Origin: Fuscovulum blasticum DSM 2131
Lineage (GTDB): Bacteria; Pseudomonadota; Alphaproteobacteria; Rhodobacterales; Rhodobacteraceae
Length of the DNA stretch: 64,000 nt
Assembly (NCBI RefSeq): GCF_003034965.1
Contig: NZ_PZKE01000005.1
Span: forward strand, 1-64,000
Direction: 5' to 3'
In this document: positions 17,610 to 26,730 of the stretch, one piece after another
Layout of the letters: every line of letters begins with the position of its first letter
How positions within the stretch are numbered: the stretch's first letter is position 1
Translations under genes and position numbers: made by a program
Notes under the pieces: model-generated
What the model was told of the DNA's origin: nothing
What the model saw: only the letters and a program-made list of their open reading frames with translations
Databases searched by the model: none

Positions 17610-18512
17610 CTATGGCCCGCTCGAAGGCGGCACGGCCTTGAGATAGGCCGCAACGGCGGCGGCATCCTCGGCCGGCAGGCGGGCGAAGTTTTCCACCACA
17701 TGGGCCATATGGCCGCCAACACTGTCATAGTCGGGGGTGAAGCCGGTGGTCAGGTAGCTGGCGATTTCGTCTTCCGTCCAGGTCAGGCGGGCAGGGGTGA
17801 TGTCGGGCACACGCGCCTTGCCGCTGGCGTCTGACGGATCGGGCGCACCGGCCAGCCAGCGGCTTGTCTCCAGACCGCCCAGGGCATTGCGCGGGGTGTG
17901 ACATTCGCCGCAATGCGCCATCGCCTCGACCAGATAGCGGCCACGGTCGGCGGTGGGCGTCAGGTTGCCGGGCAGCGCCCAGTCGGTTGACAGGAACAGG
18001 AGCTTCCAGCCGCCAAGGCTGGCGCGGATGTTGAAGGGAAAGCCGATCTCATGCGCGGCGCTTGGCGTCGGGTCGGCGGGCAGGGTTTTCAGGAAGGCGA
18101 AAAGATCGGCCACGTCCTGCATCTGCATCTTGCCATAGGCGGCATAGGGCAGCACGGGGTAAAGGTGTTCGCCCTGCGGGGACACGCCCCGGGTCAGGGC
18201 ATTGGCCAGATCCAGCAGCGACCAGGTGCCGATGCCCGCCTGCGGGTGCTGGCTGATGTTCGGGGCGATGAAGGTGCCGAAGGGCGAGGCGAAGCGTTGG
18301 CCGCCGGAAAGGACCAGTTGCGCCTCCCCCTTGGCGCCCGGCGCCATGTGGCAAGAGGCGCAGCCTGCGGCCCAGAACACCTGTTCGCCATGGGCGGCGT
18401 CCCCCACAAGGCCCGCCACGGCCGAGGCGGGCAGGGGCGCGGGGCGGGTCAGCCACCAGCCTGCGGCGGCACCGGCAAGGGCAAGCAACAATAGCTTGGG
18501 CACAAGGCGCAT
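17610..18512 (-). CDS. Diheme cytochrome c, membrane-anchored or periplasmic
   Basis: A 300-aa protein with an uncleaved or signal-like N-terminal hydrophobic segment (residues 3-21) and two heme c sites: CASCH (51-55) and CGECH (201-205). Candidate Met ligands follow both (for example around 129-131 in the first domain). The two-domain layout and the spacing with APNISQHP resemble cytochrome c subunits of periplasmic alcohol or sugar dehydrogenases. No catalytic dehydrogenase subunit adjoins it, so its donor is unknown. It lies below hpt and a small membrane protein on the same strand, with a 62-base gap. Confidence 0.88.
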   Translation of the reverse strand: MRLVPKLLLLALAGAAAGWWLTRPAPLPASAVAGLVGDAAHGEQVFWAAGCASCHMAPGAKGEAQLVLSGGQRFASPFGTFIAPNISQHPQAGIGTWSLLDLANALTRGVSPQGEHLYPVLPYAAYGKMQMQDVADLFAFLKTLPADPTPSAAHEIGFPFNIRASLGGWKLLFLSTDWALPGNLTPTADRGRYLVEAMAHCGECHTPRNALGGLETSRWLAGAPDPSDASGKARVPDITPARLTWTEDEIASYLTTGFTPDYDSVGGHMAHVVENFARLPAEDAAAVAAYLKAVPPSSGP

Positions 18513-18574
18513 GACGGTTGGCCTTCTTGAAGGGCAGGAAGTGCCAGCCTAGCGCGAAATGCTGAACCTGTCAG

Positions 18575-18751
18575 TCAGGGTTTGACGCGCATCCGGTCGG
18601 GGGTCAGCCAGGCGGGCCAGCCCCAGATCCATTCGATGCCGGCAATCGTCAGGCAGACGGCGATGATGGCGGCATAGAAAAGGACCTGCCGCATCGAGGG
18701 CGGGTTCTGCGCCCAGCGCTTTGCCCGGATCAGCCAGCGGATCGGGTCCAT
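18575..18751 (-). CDS. 58-residue membrane protein, conserved beside hpt
   Basis: The product has a basic amphipathic N-terminus (MDPIRWLIRAKRWAQNPP) and one transmembrane helix (about residues 21-42), with a Trp-rich segment WGWPAWL near the end. It starts 7 bases after the hpt stop, with CAGGA upstream, so it is translationally close to hpt. I recall similar short proteins of this N-terminal sequence in Rhodobacter relatives. Function unknown; a frame running further upstream is only the shadow of hpt. Confidence 0.7.
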   Translation of the reverse strand: MDPIRWLIRAKRWAQNPPSMRQVLFYAAIIAVCLTIAGIEWIWGWPAWLTPDRMRVKP

Positions 18752-18758
18752 GGCCGGC

Positions 18759-19310
18759 CTATCCTGCGGATGTGTCGGTGAAGCGCACCTTGCCGATATA
18801 GGGCAGGTTGCGGTTGCGCTGCGCGAAGTCGATTCCATAGCCGACGACGAATTCATCGGGGATCTCGAACCCGGTCCAGGTGGCCTTGATCGCCACCTCG
18901 CGGCGCGAGGGCTTGTCAAGCAGCGCGCAGACCTCAAGCCGCCGGGGTTCGCGCGACAGCAGCATGTTCTTGACGTGGTGCAGGGTGAAGCCGGTATCAA
19001 CGATGTCTTCCACCACCAGCACATCGCGACCGGCGATCTCGCCGCGCAGGTCTTTCAGGATGCGCACCTCGCGCGACGAATGAAGCGCGTCGCCGTAGGA
19101 ACTGGCTTCCAGGAAATCCACCTCGACCGGAAGGTCGATCTCGCGCACCAGATCGGCGATGAAGACGAAGCTGCCGCGCAGAAGGCCGACGACGACCAGC
19201 TTGTCGGTGCCGCGGTAATGGGCGGTGATCTCGCGGGCCAGCGCCTCGACCCGGGCGGCAATTGCCTTGGCACTGATGAGCTGGTCGATCACATAGGGGC
19301 GGTCGGGCAT
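18759..19310 (-). CDS. hpt: Hypoxanthine phosphoribosyltransferase
   Basis: A 183-aa cytoplasmic purine-salvage enzyme that makes IMP (and GMP) from the base and PRPP. The PRPP loop [14 protein letters not shown] (near residues 100-113), the LLRGSFVF segment and the C-terminal [18 protein letters not shown] are characteristic. The start at 19310 gives [13 protein letters not shown]; the longer frame to 19484 is Arg/Pro-rich and antisense to the START gene. First gene of a minus-strand cluster with the small membrane protein and perhaps the cytochrome. Confidence 0.94.
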   Translation of the reverse strand: MPDRPYVIDQLISAKAIAARVEALAREITAHYRGTDKLVVVGLLRGSFVFIADLVREIDLPVEVDFLEASSYGDALHSSREVRILKDLRGEIAGRDVLVVEDIVDTGFTLHHVKNMLLSREPRRLEVCALLDKPSRREVAIKATWTGFEIPDEFVVGYGIDFAQRNRNLPYIGKVRFTDTSAG

Positions 19311-19509
19311 CTGGGGCTTCCCTGCTTGACGACCCTTCCTAGCGCCAAGCGAACCGGGTTTCGAGAGCGATCTTGACCGTGGCGGCCTGACGCTGTGGCA
19401 AGGGCAAGGCTTCGGGCGCCGGACTTTTCGTCGCCCCCCGTCGCGGCTGGCGCCGCTTGACCGCCGGGCAGAGACGCGCCACATGGAAGGGCCTTACAGC
19501 CGCAGACCG

Positions 19510-19962
19510 ATGCCCACCCATCACGAAACCAAGCGACTGCCCTACACCGCCCAGCAGATGTATGATCTGGTGGCCGATGTCGCACGTTACCCCGAATTCC
19601 TGCCGTGGAATTCCGCCGCGCGCATCCGGTCGCGCACCCCCATTCCGGGCGGCGAGCTGATGGAGGCCGATCTGGTGATCAGCTTCAAGGTGTTCCGCGA
19701 AAGGTTCGGCAGCCGGGTGCAGTTGTTGTCCGAGGATCGCCGCATCCTGACGGAATACATCGACGGGCCGTTCCGCTTCATGCGGTCCACCTGGGAATTT
19801 CGCGATGCGCCGGGTGGCTGCGAGGTTGAATTCTTCGTGGATTTCGAATTCCGCAACGCGATCCTGCAAGGCATCATCGGCGTGGTCTTCAACGAGGCGA
19901 TGACGCGGATCGTGCGCGCCTTTGAACGCCGCGCGGCCGATCTCTACGGTCGCGCCGCCTGA
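19510..19962 (+). CDS. COQ10/RatA-type START-domain protein (ubiquinone-binding)
   Basis: A 150-aa polyketide-cyclase/START fold protein. The N-terminal LPYTAQQMYDLVADVARYPEFLPW and FEFRNAILQGIIGVVF segments fit the COQ10 family, which binds coenzyme Q and supports respiration; RatA-like toxins share the fold. ATG 19510 gives the usual N-terminus; ATG 19483 would add nine residues. Divergent from hpt across about 200 bases. Confidence 0.87.
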   Translation: MPTHHETKRLPYTAQQMYDLVADVARYPEFLPWNSAARIRSRTPIPGGELMEADLVISFKVFRERFGSRVQLLSEDRRILTEYIDGPFRFMRSTWEFRDAPGGCEVEFFVDFEFRNAILQGIIGVVFNEAMTRIVRAFERRAADLYGRAA

Positions 19963-20003
19963 CATCACGCGCGGCGCGACGGAAACCTGCGGTTGTGGCG
20001 TTT

Positions 20004-20022
20004 CAGCGGGAACAGCCCGCTG
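20004..20022 (+). promoter_or_regulatory. Hairpin just upstream of the esterase ribosome site
   Basis: CAGCGGG/CCCGCTG with loop AACAG, ending a few bases before the Shine-Dalgarno CGGAG. It could end the COQ10 transcript or influence esterase translation. Confidence 0.35.
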
Positions 20023-20035
20023 ACCGGAGACCGCA

Positions 20036-20965
20036 ATGACCGCAGTTGACCCCGCATTTGCCCGGCTTGCCCGGATACAGACGGCCCGTTCGGTGCTGGT
20101 CTGGGCAGCAATGATCCTGGCCGCGCTGACGCTGCCCGCCCTGGCGCGGACCGAGCGGGTGGAGCTGGGCGACCGCTGGTATCTGGTGGACCTGCCGTCG
20201 CAGGCCCGGGGCGCGCCGGTCATTCTGGCGCTGCACGGCGGCGGGGGCGACCCTGGGCAGTTCACGCGGTCGTCAGGTCTGGCCAAGGCGGGCACGGCCA
20301 AGGGATATGCGGTGGTGTTTCCCGCCGGCACCGGGCGCAAGGGCGACCGGCTGCTGACCTGGAACGCCGGTTATTGCTGCGGATCGGCCGCGCGCAAGGG
20401 CGTGGCGGACGAGGGCTTTCTCAAGGCGGTGATCGCGGATGTGACGGCCCGCTACGGGCTGGATGGCGGGCGGGTGTTCCTGACCGGCATGTCGAACGGG
20501 TCCATGATGTCGGAAACCTTTGCCGCGCGGAACCCGCGGCTGGTGCGGGCGGTGGCCGGCGTTTCGGGCACGATGGACAGCGGACGGGTGGTCGTCCGGG
20601 GGCCGGTTCCGGCGCTGATCGTGCACGGCACCGCCGACAGCCGGGTGCCCTATGCCGGCGGGCAGGGCGACAGCAGCCTGACGCGCACCGATTTCGCCTC
20701 GGTCGCATCGGTGGTGCAGGCGTTTCTGGCGCCGCAACCGGGGCCTTTGGCGCAGACCAAACGGCGCATCGACGCCAAGGACGACGGAACGGCGGTCGAG
20801 GTGACGGACTGGGTGGCGGGCGGCAGGGTGCGGCTGCGGCTGATGACGGTCGAAGGGGGCGAGCATGTCTGGCCGGGAAGCCGGAAGGCACGGCTGGACA
20901 GCGGCAAGACCCGCGAGATCGACGCGACGCAGGAAGTGCTGCGGTTCTTTGACGGCTGGCGCTGA
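20036..20965 (+). CDS. Secreted alpha/beta-hydrolase, LpqC / PHB-depolymerase-like esterase
   Basis: A 309-aa protein with a signal-like hydrophobic segment (about 19-37, ending LPALA). The nucleophile Ser153 sits in GMSNGSMM, the acid in HGTADSRVPY and the His in GGEHVWPG, a complete triad. The WNAGYCCG motif is typical of LpqC/feruloyl-esterase-like members with a vicinal Cys pair. It probably hydrolyses an ester outside the cytoplasm; polymeric hydroxybutyrate or feruloyl esters are family options. GGAG 6 bases upstream of ATG 20036 supports the start. Confidence 0.85.
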   Translation: MTAVDPAFARLARIQTARSVLVWAAMILAALTLPALARTERVELGDRWYLVDLPSQARGAPVILALHGGGGDPGQFTRSSGLAKAGTAKGYAVVFPAGTGRKGDRLLTWNAGYCCGSAARKGVADEGFLKAVIADVTARYGLDGGRVFLTGMSNGSMMSETFAARNPRLVRAVAGVSGTMDSGRVVVRGPVPALIVHGTADSRVPYAGGQGDSSLTRTDFASVASVVQAFLAPQPGPLAQTKRRIDAKDDGTAVEVTDWVAGGRVRLRLMTVEGGEHVWPGSRKARLDSGKTREIDATQEVLRFFDGWR

Positions 20966-20983
20966 GGCCGGTTCCGTCTGCGG

Positions 20984-21472
20984 TCAGTCCATCGCGGCCA
21001 GCAGCAGCGCCAGCGCGTGTTCGGTGCTGGCGGCGCGCACCTTGGCCCGGCCGATGGCGCCATAATGCACCGTCTCGGTCCGGGTCATGTGGCCGGCCTT
21101 GGCCAGCGCAAAGCAGACCCGGCCTTCCGGCTTGAACTCGCTTGAGCCGGGGCCGGCGACGCCGGTGATGGCCACCACAAGCCCGGCATCGGCGCGGGCC
21201 AGCGCGCCTTCGGCCATTTCGCGGGCGGTGGGTTCGGAAACGGCGCCGTTGGCGGCAAGCGTTTCTTCCCGCACGCCCAGCATCTGCATCTTGGACAGGT
21301 TGGAGTAGGTGACATAGCCGCGATCAAAGACCGTGGACGATCCGGCCACATCGGTCAGCGCGGCGGCGACCATGCCCCCGGTGCAGCTTTCGGCGGTGGC
21401 GATGCGCAAACCCCAGTAGCGGGCGCGATCCAGCACCTCTTCCGCCGTCACAATCCCATCACGCCGTGCCAT
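20984..21472 (-). CDS. pncC: CinA-type nicotinamide-nucleotide amidohydrolase
   Basis: A 162-aa stand-alone CinA C-terminal domain protein that hydrolyses NMN to NaMN in NAD recycling. ATAESCTGG near residue 25 and the GVAGPGSSEFKPEG stretch near 105 are diagnostic. Its start overlaps the pgpA end by 25 bases, so it is the last gene of the ispDF-pgpA-pncC operon. Confidence 0.92.
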   Translation of the reverse strand: MARRDGIVTAEEVLDRARYWGLRIATAESCTGGMVAAALTDVAGSSTVFDRGYVTYSNLSKMQMLGVREETLAANGAVSEPTAREMAEGALARADAGLVVAITGVAGPGSSEFKPEGRVCFALAKAGHMTRTETVHYGAIGRAKVRAASTEHALALLLAAMD

Positions 21473-21939
21473 ATCCCTGCCGTCACCATGATCATCAACC
21501 CAGCAAACAGCCCCGCCCAGAGATCGTCAAGCATCACGCCTGTCGCATCCCCCCGCCGGTCGGCACGGCCAACCAGCCAGGGCTTCCAGATGTCGAACAG
21601 CCGGAAGAACAGGAAAGCGGCCACCCAGCCGGGCCAGGCGTCCAGCGCCCAGTCGGTCAGGCCGCGGTTCCAGAAGGCGAAGGCGGGGAACAACAGCGCC
21701 AGCCATTGACCGGCCACTTCATCAATCACCACCTCGGCGGGGTCTTCGCCGGGGCCGCAGACGGCGGCGCAGGCGCGGAAGCCAAGGGCGGTGACGATCA
21801 CGAAAGCGGCCAGCAGGCCCCAGACGGTGAACAGCCGGTCAATGGCCACGCCCGCGACAATGGCCGCGGCCGAGCCCCATGTCCCCGGGGCCGGGCGCAG
21901 GCGGCCGATGCCGAAGACGGTGGCGATGGTGCGCATCAT
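21448..21939 (-). CDS. pgpA: Phosphatidylglycerophosphatase A
   Basis: A 163-aa inner-membrane enzyme that makes phosphatidylglycerol. The N-terminal [14 protein letters not shown] motif, [17 protein letters not shown] and [10 protein letters not shown] are all family signatures, with hydrophobic segments around 22-50 and 80-115. The first of two consecutive ATG codons (21939) overlaps the ispDF stop as ATGA. Confidence 0.95.
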   Translation of the reverse strand: MMRTIATVFGIGRLRPAPGTWGSAAAIVAGVAIDRLFTVWGLLAAFVIVTALGFRACAAVCGPGEDPAEVVIDEVAGQWLALLFPAFAFWNRGLTDWALDAWPGWVAAFLFFRLFDIWKPWLVGRADRRGDATGVMLDDLWAGLFAGLMIMVTAGIWHGVMGL

Positions 21940-23060
21940 GCGCGCACCAGAACGCAGGTGGCGATGGAGGCGATGCCTTCTTCCCGGCCGGTGAAGCCAA
22001 GCCGTTCCGAGGTGGTGGCCTTGACGCTGACGCGGCCCGGCTCAACCCCCATGATGCGGGCAAGTTCCTGTTGCATTGCATGGGCATGGGGGCCGATCTT
22101 CGGGCGTTCGCAGACCAGCGTCACGTCGCAGTTGGAAATCACATAGCCCTTTTCGCGGACCATGTTCGCGGCATGGGCCAGGAAGATGTGGCTGGCCGCG
22201 CCCTTCCATTGCGGGTCGCTGGGGGGGAAGTGGCGGCCGATGTCGCCCATCGCCATGGCGCCATAGATCGCATCGGTCAGGGCGTGCATCCCGACATCGG
22301 CGTCGGAATGGCCCAGCAGCGCCTTGTCATGCGGCACCTTCACGCCGCAAAGCCAGACGTGATCGCCCGCCGTGAAGGCATGAACGTCATAGCCGTTGCC
22401 CATCCGCACATCCATGGTCCGCCCCTCCAGAAGCCGCCCGGCGCGCGCAAAGTCGCCGGGGAAGGTGAGTTTCAGATTGTCCTCGTCGCCCTCGACGATG
22501 GCAACGTCAAGTCCTGCGGCCCGCGCTACTTCGACATCATCGGCGGCATTGCCCGGATGGGCGCGGTGCGCCGCAAGGATTTCGGCAAAACGGAAGGCCT
22601 GCGGCGTTTGCGCGCGGTAAAGGCCATCGCGCGACTGCGTGCCCGAGACAAGGCCCGCTTCGCCGCGCCACAGCGCATCGGTCACCGCCAGCGCGGGGGC
22701 GGCGCCGGGGTGGGCATCCAGCGCCGCCTCCAGCCGGGCGATCAGCGCGCGGCTGACCAGCGGGCGGGCGCCGTCATGGATCAGAACCTTGGTCACGCCG
22801 GTTCCTTCCAGCGCCTCAAGCGCGTTTTTCACCGATTGCGCCCGCGTGGCGCCGCCTTCAACCAGAGGGATGTCCGGCGCAAGGGCTGCGGCGCGGGCGC
22901 GGTCGTCGGGGTGGATGGCCAGCACGATCCGCATCCCGGCAAAGGCGGCCAGCGTATGGGCCAGCACCGGCTTGCCGCGAAGCAGTTGCCACTGCTTCGG
23001 AATTTCGCCTCCGGCCCGAGTTCCCCGGCCAGCGGCAACGATAAGTACGGCGGTGGTCAT
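21936..23060 (-). CDS. ispDF: Bifunctional IspD/IspF enzyme of the MEP isoprenoid pathway
   Basis: A 374-aa fusion. The N-terminal IspD domain (about 1-215) is a CDP-ME synthase with [19 protein letters not shown] and HDGARPLV; the IspF domain (about 216-374) is a cyclodiphosphate synthase with [23 protein letters not shown] and the C-terminal [11 protein letters not shown]. Fusion of the two is common in alphaproteobacteria. The start is set at ATG 23060 ([11 protein letters not shown]). Divergent from dusB over 194 bases. Confidence 0.96.
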   Translation of the reverse strand: MTTAVLIVAAGRGTRAGGEIPKQWQLLRGKPVLAHTLAAFAGMRIVLAIHPDDRARAAALAPDIPLVEGGATRAQSVKNALEALEGTGVTKVLIHDGARPLVSRALIARLEAALDAHPGAAPALAVTDALWRGEAGLVSGTQSRDGLYRAQTPQAFRFAEILAAHRAHPGNAADDVEVARAAGLDVAIVEGDEDNLKLTFPGDFARAGRLLEGRTMDVRMGNGYDVHAFTAGDHVWLCGVKVPHDKALLGHSDADVGMHALTDAIYGAMAMGDIGRHFPPSDPQWKGAASHIFLAHAANMVREKGYVISNCDVTLVCERPKIGPHAHAMQQELARIMGVEPGRVSVKATTSERLGFTGREEGIASIATCVLVRA

Positions 23061-23132
23061 GGCGGCAGGCTTCCCGGTTGTGCCCATCCTGTCTAGGCCA
23101 GCCCCGCGGCGCTGACAATGTGGCGGGAAAGC

Positions 23133-23164
23133 AGGCATATCTGCCTAGTTATTGTGCAATGCAC
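23133..23164. promoter_or_regulatory. Inverted repeats in the ispDF/dusB divergent spacer
   Basis: AGGCA-N4-TGCCT (23133-23146) and GTGC-N3-GCAC (23154-23164), the latter overlapping ATTGTGCAAT (23151-23160). This is the AT-richest stretch upstream of the dusB-ntrBC operon and a plausible operator zone. No factor is assigned. Confidence 0.35.
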
Positions 23165-23254
23165 GTTTTTCAGTCAAAGGTTGTTCCGCGCGCTTTGGAC
23201 CTTTGCCGCCCGGGGCGCTAAGGCTTGGCCCATCCCTTGCAGGACAGAACACCC

Positions 23255-24232
23255 GTGACCCTGACCCTTGGCCCGATTTCGGTTTCCCCTCCGGTGCTGC
23301 TGGCGCCGCTGGCCGGCATCACCGACCTGCCGTTCCGCCGGCTGGTGGGGCGGTTCGGGGCCGGGCTGGTGGTCAGCGAGATGGTCGCCAGCGACGAGGT
23401 GCTGCGCGCCCGGCCCGAAGCGCGGGCCCGGGCCGAACTGGGCTTCGGCGAGGTGGCGACCAGCGTGCAGCTTGCGGGCCGGGAACCGGCGCTGATGGCG
23501 GAAGCCGCGCGCTGGTGCGAAGGGCAGGGCGCGCAGGTGATCGACATCAACATGGGATGCCCGTCCAAGCGGGTGACCACGGGCCTGTGCGGCAGCGCCT
23601 TGCTGCGCGATCTGGATCTGGCGCTGCGGCTGATCGAGGCGGTGGCGACGGCGGTGCAGGTGCCGGTCACGCTGAAAACCCGGCTGGGCTGGGACGACAG
23701 CGATCTGAACGCGCCGGCACTGGCGAAACGGGCGGAAGCGGCGGGTGTGCGGATGGTGGTGATCCACGGCCGCACCCGTTGCCAGTTCTACAAGGGCCGG
23801 GCCGACTGGGCGGCGATTGGCGCGGTGAAGGACGCGGTGTCGATCCCGGTTGTCGCCAATGGCGACATCGTGGATGCGGACACCGCGCGGCAGGCGCTGG
23901 CGGCCAGCGGTGCGGATGGCGTGATGGTGGGGCGCGGGGCGCAAGGCGCGCCCTGGCGGCTGGCAGAGATTGCCCATGCGCTGCACGGCACCCCGGCCCC
24001 GGCGATTCCCGAAGGGGCGGACCGCGCCGCGCTGATCGTGGCGCATTACGAAGACATGCTGGGTTTTTACGGCCGCGATCTGGGCCTGCGCTGCGCGCGC
24101 AAGCATCTGGGCTGGTATCTGGACGAAGCGGGTCTGCCGCAGGCGCGCGAGGCGATCCTGACCGCCACCGACCCGGCCGAGGTGATCCGGCTGGTCCTTG
24201 CGGCCTTCGATGACATGGAGGTGGCGGCATGA
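23255..24232 (+). CDS. dusB: tRNA-dihydrouridine synthase B (NifR3)
   Basis: A 325-aa FMN-dependent enzyme that reduces uridines in tRNA. LAPLAGITDLPFR, the catalytic-Cys motif NMGCPSKRV, KTRLGWDD, IHGRTR and GRGAQGAPW are in order. GTG 23255 preceded by AGGA is preferred; TTG 23225 would add 10 residues. It overlaps ntrB by ATGA, the nifR3-ntrB-ntrC arrangement first described in Rhodobacter capsulatus. The role in nitrogen regulation is only positional. Confidence 0.94.
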   Translation: MTLTLGPISVSPPVLLAPLAGITDLPFRRLVGRFGAGLVVSEMVASDEVLRARPEARARAELGFGEVATSVQLAGREPALMAEAARWCEGQGAQVIDINMGCPSKRVTTGLCGSALLRDLDLALRLIEAVATAVQVPVTLKTRLGWDDSDLNAPALAKRAEAAGVRMVVIHGRTRCQFYKGRADWAAIGAVKDAVSIPVVANGDIVDADTARQALAASGADGVMVGRGAQGAPWRLAEIAHALHGTPAPAIPEGADRAALIVAHYEDMLGFYGRDLGLRCARKHLGWYLDEAGLPQAREAILTATDPAEVIRLVLAAFDDMEVAA

Positions 24233-25326
24233 GCGCCTATCGCTCGCCCTATCCGGTGCCGGGGGTGGTCTGGGCCTCGCTGCCCTTGCCGGCGCTGCTG
24301 GTGAACGAGGCGGGGCGGGTGCTTGAGGTCAACCCGGCGGCCGAGGCCTTTCTGAACACCTCGGCGCGGGCTCTGGCGGGCCAGCCCGTGCTGGACCGGC
24401 TGGCGATCGACGCCCCGATGGAAGAGGCGATGGCGCGGGCGCGGTCGAACCAGGCGGCGCTGAACATCAACGATGTGGACGTGACCAGCGGCGAACGCGC
24501 CCCGGTGCAATGCACCATCCATCTGGCCCCGATGCACGACAACCCCGGCATCCTGCTGCTGATCCTGTCGCCCCGCGAACTGGCCGACAGGCTGGGCCGG
24601 TCGATGGGGGCGAAGACGGCGGCGAAATCGGCCATCGGCATGGCCGAGATGCTGGCGCATGAGATCAAGAACCCGCTCGCGGGCATTGCGGGCGCGGCGC
24701 AGCTTCTGTCGATGTCGCTGACGCCCGAAGACCGCGAGATGACCGACCTGATCGTCGAGGAAACACGGCGCATCGTGAAACTGCTGGAACAGGTCGAACA
24801 GTTCGGCAACCTGCGGCCACCGGACCGTCGCGCGGTGAATGTGCATGACGCGCTGGACCGCGCCCGCCGCTCGGCGCTGGTGGGGTTTGCCGCGCATATG
24901 ACGATCATCGAGGATTTCGATCCCTCGCTGCCGCCCACCTGGGCCGACCCCGACCAGTTGATGCAGGTGTTCCTGAACCTGATCAAGAACGCGGCCGAGG
25001 CGGCGGGGCGCAAGGGCGGCACCATCCGGCTGCGCACCTTCTATGACATCAGCCTGCGGATGCGGCGCAAGGATGGCGTGCCCGCCGCGCTGCCGCTGAA
25101 TGTCGAGATCATCGACGATGGCCCCGGCCTGCCGCCCGACATTGCCGGCGATGTGTTCGAGCCCTTCGTTTCGGGCCGCGAGAACGGCACCGGCCTGGGG
25201 CTGGCGCTGGTGTCCAAGATCATCTCTGACCACGACGGCTGGATCAGCGTGGAATCTGTGCCCGGACGCACCGCGTTCCGCATTTCCCTGCCGCTCGCCC
25301 CGAAAGACAAACGGAAGGACCTGTAA
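24229..25326 (+). CDS. ntrB: Nitrogen-regulation sensor kinase/phosphatase NtrB
   Basis: A 365-aa cytoplasmic histidine kinase controlling NtrC in response to PII. It has an N-terminal PAS domain (about 15-115), the H-box LAHEIKNPL with His144, and an HATPase domain with NLIKNAAEAAG, DDGPGLP and GRENGTGLGLALV. It overlaps dusB by ATGA and ends 3 bases before ntrC. No membrane segment is present, as expected of NtrB. Confidence 0.95.
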   Translation: MSAYRSPYPVPGVVWASLPLPALLVNEAGRVLEVNPAAEAFLNTSARALAGQPVLDRLAIDAPMEEAMARARSNQAALNINDVDVTSGERAPVQCTIHLAPMHDNPGILLLILSPRELADRLGRSMGAKTAAKSAIGMAEMLAHEIKNPLAGIAGAAQLLSMSLTPEDREMTDLIVEETRRIVKLLEQVEQFGNLRPPDRRAVNVHDALDRARRSALVGFAAHMTIIEDFDPSLPPTWADPDQLMQVFLNLIKNAAEAAGRKGGTIRLRTFYDISLRMRRKDGVPAALPLNVEIIDDGPGLPPDIAGDVFEPFVSGRENGTGLGLALVSKIISDHDGWISVESVPGRTAFRISLPLAPKDKRKDL

Positions 25327-25329
25327 GCC

Positions 25330-26697
25330 ATGGACGGCACCATCCTTGTCGCCGACGATGACCGCACCATCCGCACGGTGCTGACCCAGGCGCTGACGCG
25401 CGCCGGCTGCAAGGTGCACGCGACCGGCAGCCTGATGACGCTGATGCGGTGGGTCGAGGAAGGGAAGGGTGATCTGGTCATATCCGACGTGATCATGCCC
25501 GATGGCAACGGACTGGACGCGCTGCCGCGGATCGGCCGGATGCGGCCCGGCCTGCCGGTGATCGTGATTTCGGCGCAGAACACCATCATGACGGCCATTC
25601 AGGCGGCCGAGGCGGAAGCCTTCGACTATCTGCCAAAACCCTTTGACCTGCCCGACCTGATGAAACGGTCGGCCCGCGCGCTGGACCAGCGCCGCCGCGC
25701 GCCGCAAGTGGCGGTGCAGCCGCTGCGCGAGCCGTCGGAAGACCTGCCGCTGGTGGGCCGGGCCCCGGGGATGCAGGCGCTGTACCGGCTGGTGGCGCGG
25801 GTGATGAACACCGACCTGCCGGTGCTGATCACCGGCGAATCCGGCACCGGCAAAAGCCTGCTGGCCCGCGCGATCCATGATTTCAGCGACCGCCGCAACA
25901 TGCCTTTCGTGGTGGTGCAGGCGGCTGACCTGCAAGGGATGGAAGGCCCGTCGAACCTGATCGCGCGGGCACGCGGCGGCACGCTGGTCTTTGACGAGGT
26001 GGCCGATTACGACGACGATACGCAGGCCCGCGCCGTGCGGCTGCTGGATCTGCCGGGCGACAGCGCGCCGCGGGTGATCGCCACCAGCCAGGCCGACCTG
26101 AGCCAGAAGATCGAGGCGGGCAGCTTCCGGCAGGATCTGTATTTCCGGCTGGCCGGCGTGACGCTGCACATGCCCAGCTTGCGTGAACGGGTCGAGGATA
26201 TTCCGCTTTTGGCCGACCATTTCCTTGGCCGGGCCGAACGCGACCTGGGCACCGGGCGGCGGCTTTCGGCCGAGGCGCGCGAGATGGTGCGCGCCCATGC
26301 TTGGCCCGGCAATGTGCGGCAATTGGAAAATGCCCTGCGCCGGCTGGCGGTGACGGCCAGCGACGCCGAAATCACCAAGGCCGAGGTGGCGCAGGTTCTG
26401 GGCCAGTTGCCGCCGGCCGAGCCTGTGAAATCGGCGCTGGAGGGGGAAAAGCTGTCGGCCAGCGTGGCGCGGCACCTGAAACGCTACTTCGATCTGCACG
26501 GCGGGCAACTGCCGCCTCCGGGCGTCTATCAGCGCATCCTGAAGGAAGTGGAGACGCCGCTGATCGAGATTGCGCTGGATGCCACGGGCGGAAATCAGGC
26601 GAAATGCGCCGATCTGCTGGGGATCAATCGCAATACCTTGCGCAAGAAGATCACCGACCTCGATATCCGCGTGACACGGCGGCGCAAGCTGATGTAA
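25330..26697 (+). CDS. ntrC: Nitrogen-regulation response regulator NtrC, GAFTGA-less
   Basis: A 455-aa activator of nitrogen-assimilation genes. The receiver domain has Asp53 (ISDVIMPDG) and Lys103 (LPKPF). The AAA+ domain has Walker A GESGTGKS (169-176) and Walker B TLVFDE (218-223), and a Fis-type HTH ends the protein ([20 protein letters not shown]). Between residues 195 and 215 the usual ESELFGHxxGAFTGA loop is missing and is replaced by a short [11 protein letters not shown] segment. In R. capsulatus the same loss goes with activation of sigma70 rather than sigma54 polymerase. Confidence 0.95.
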   Translation: MDGTILVADDDRTIRTVLTQALTRAGCKVHATGSLMTLMRWVEEGKGDLVISDVIMPDGNGLDALPRIGRMRPGLPVIVISAQNTIMTAIQAAEAEAFDYLPKPFDLPDLMKRSARALDQRRRAPQVAVQPLREPSEDLPLVGRAPGMQALYRLVARVMNTDLPVLITGESGTGKSLLARAIHDFSDRRNMPFVVVQAADLQGMEGPSNLIARARGGTLVFDEVADYDDDTQARAVRLLDLPGDSAPRVIATSQADLSQKIEAGSFRQDLYFRLAGVTLHMPSLRERVEDIPLLADHFLGRAERDLGTGRRLSAEAREMVRAHAWPGNVRQLENALRRLAVTASDAEITKAEVAQVLGQLPPAEPVKSALEGEKLSASVARHLKRYFDLHGGQLPPPGVYQRILKEVETPLIEIALDATGGNQAKCADLLGINRNTLRKKITDLDIRVTRRRKLM

Positions 26698-26730
26698 AAC
26701 CGCAACATCAAGCGTGGCACACGGGTCGCA

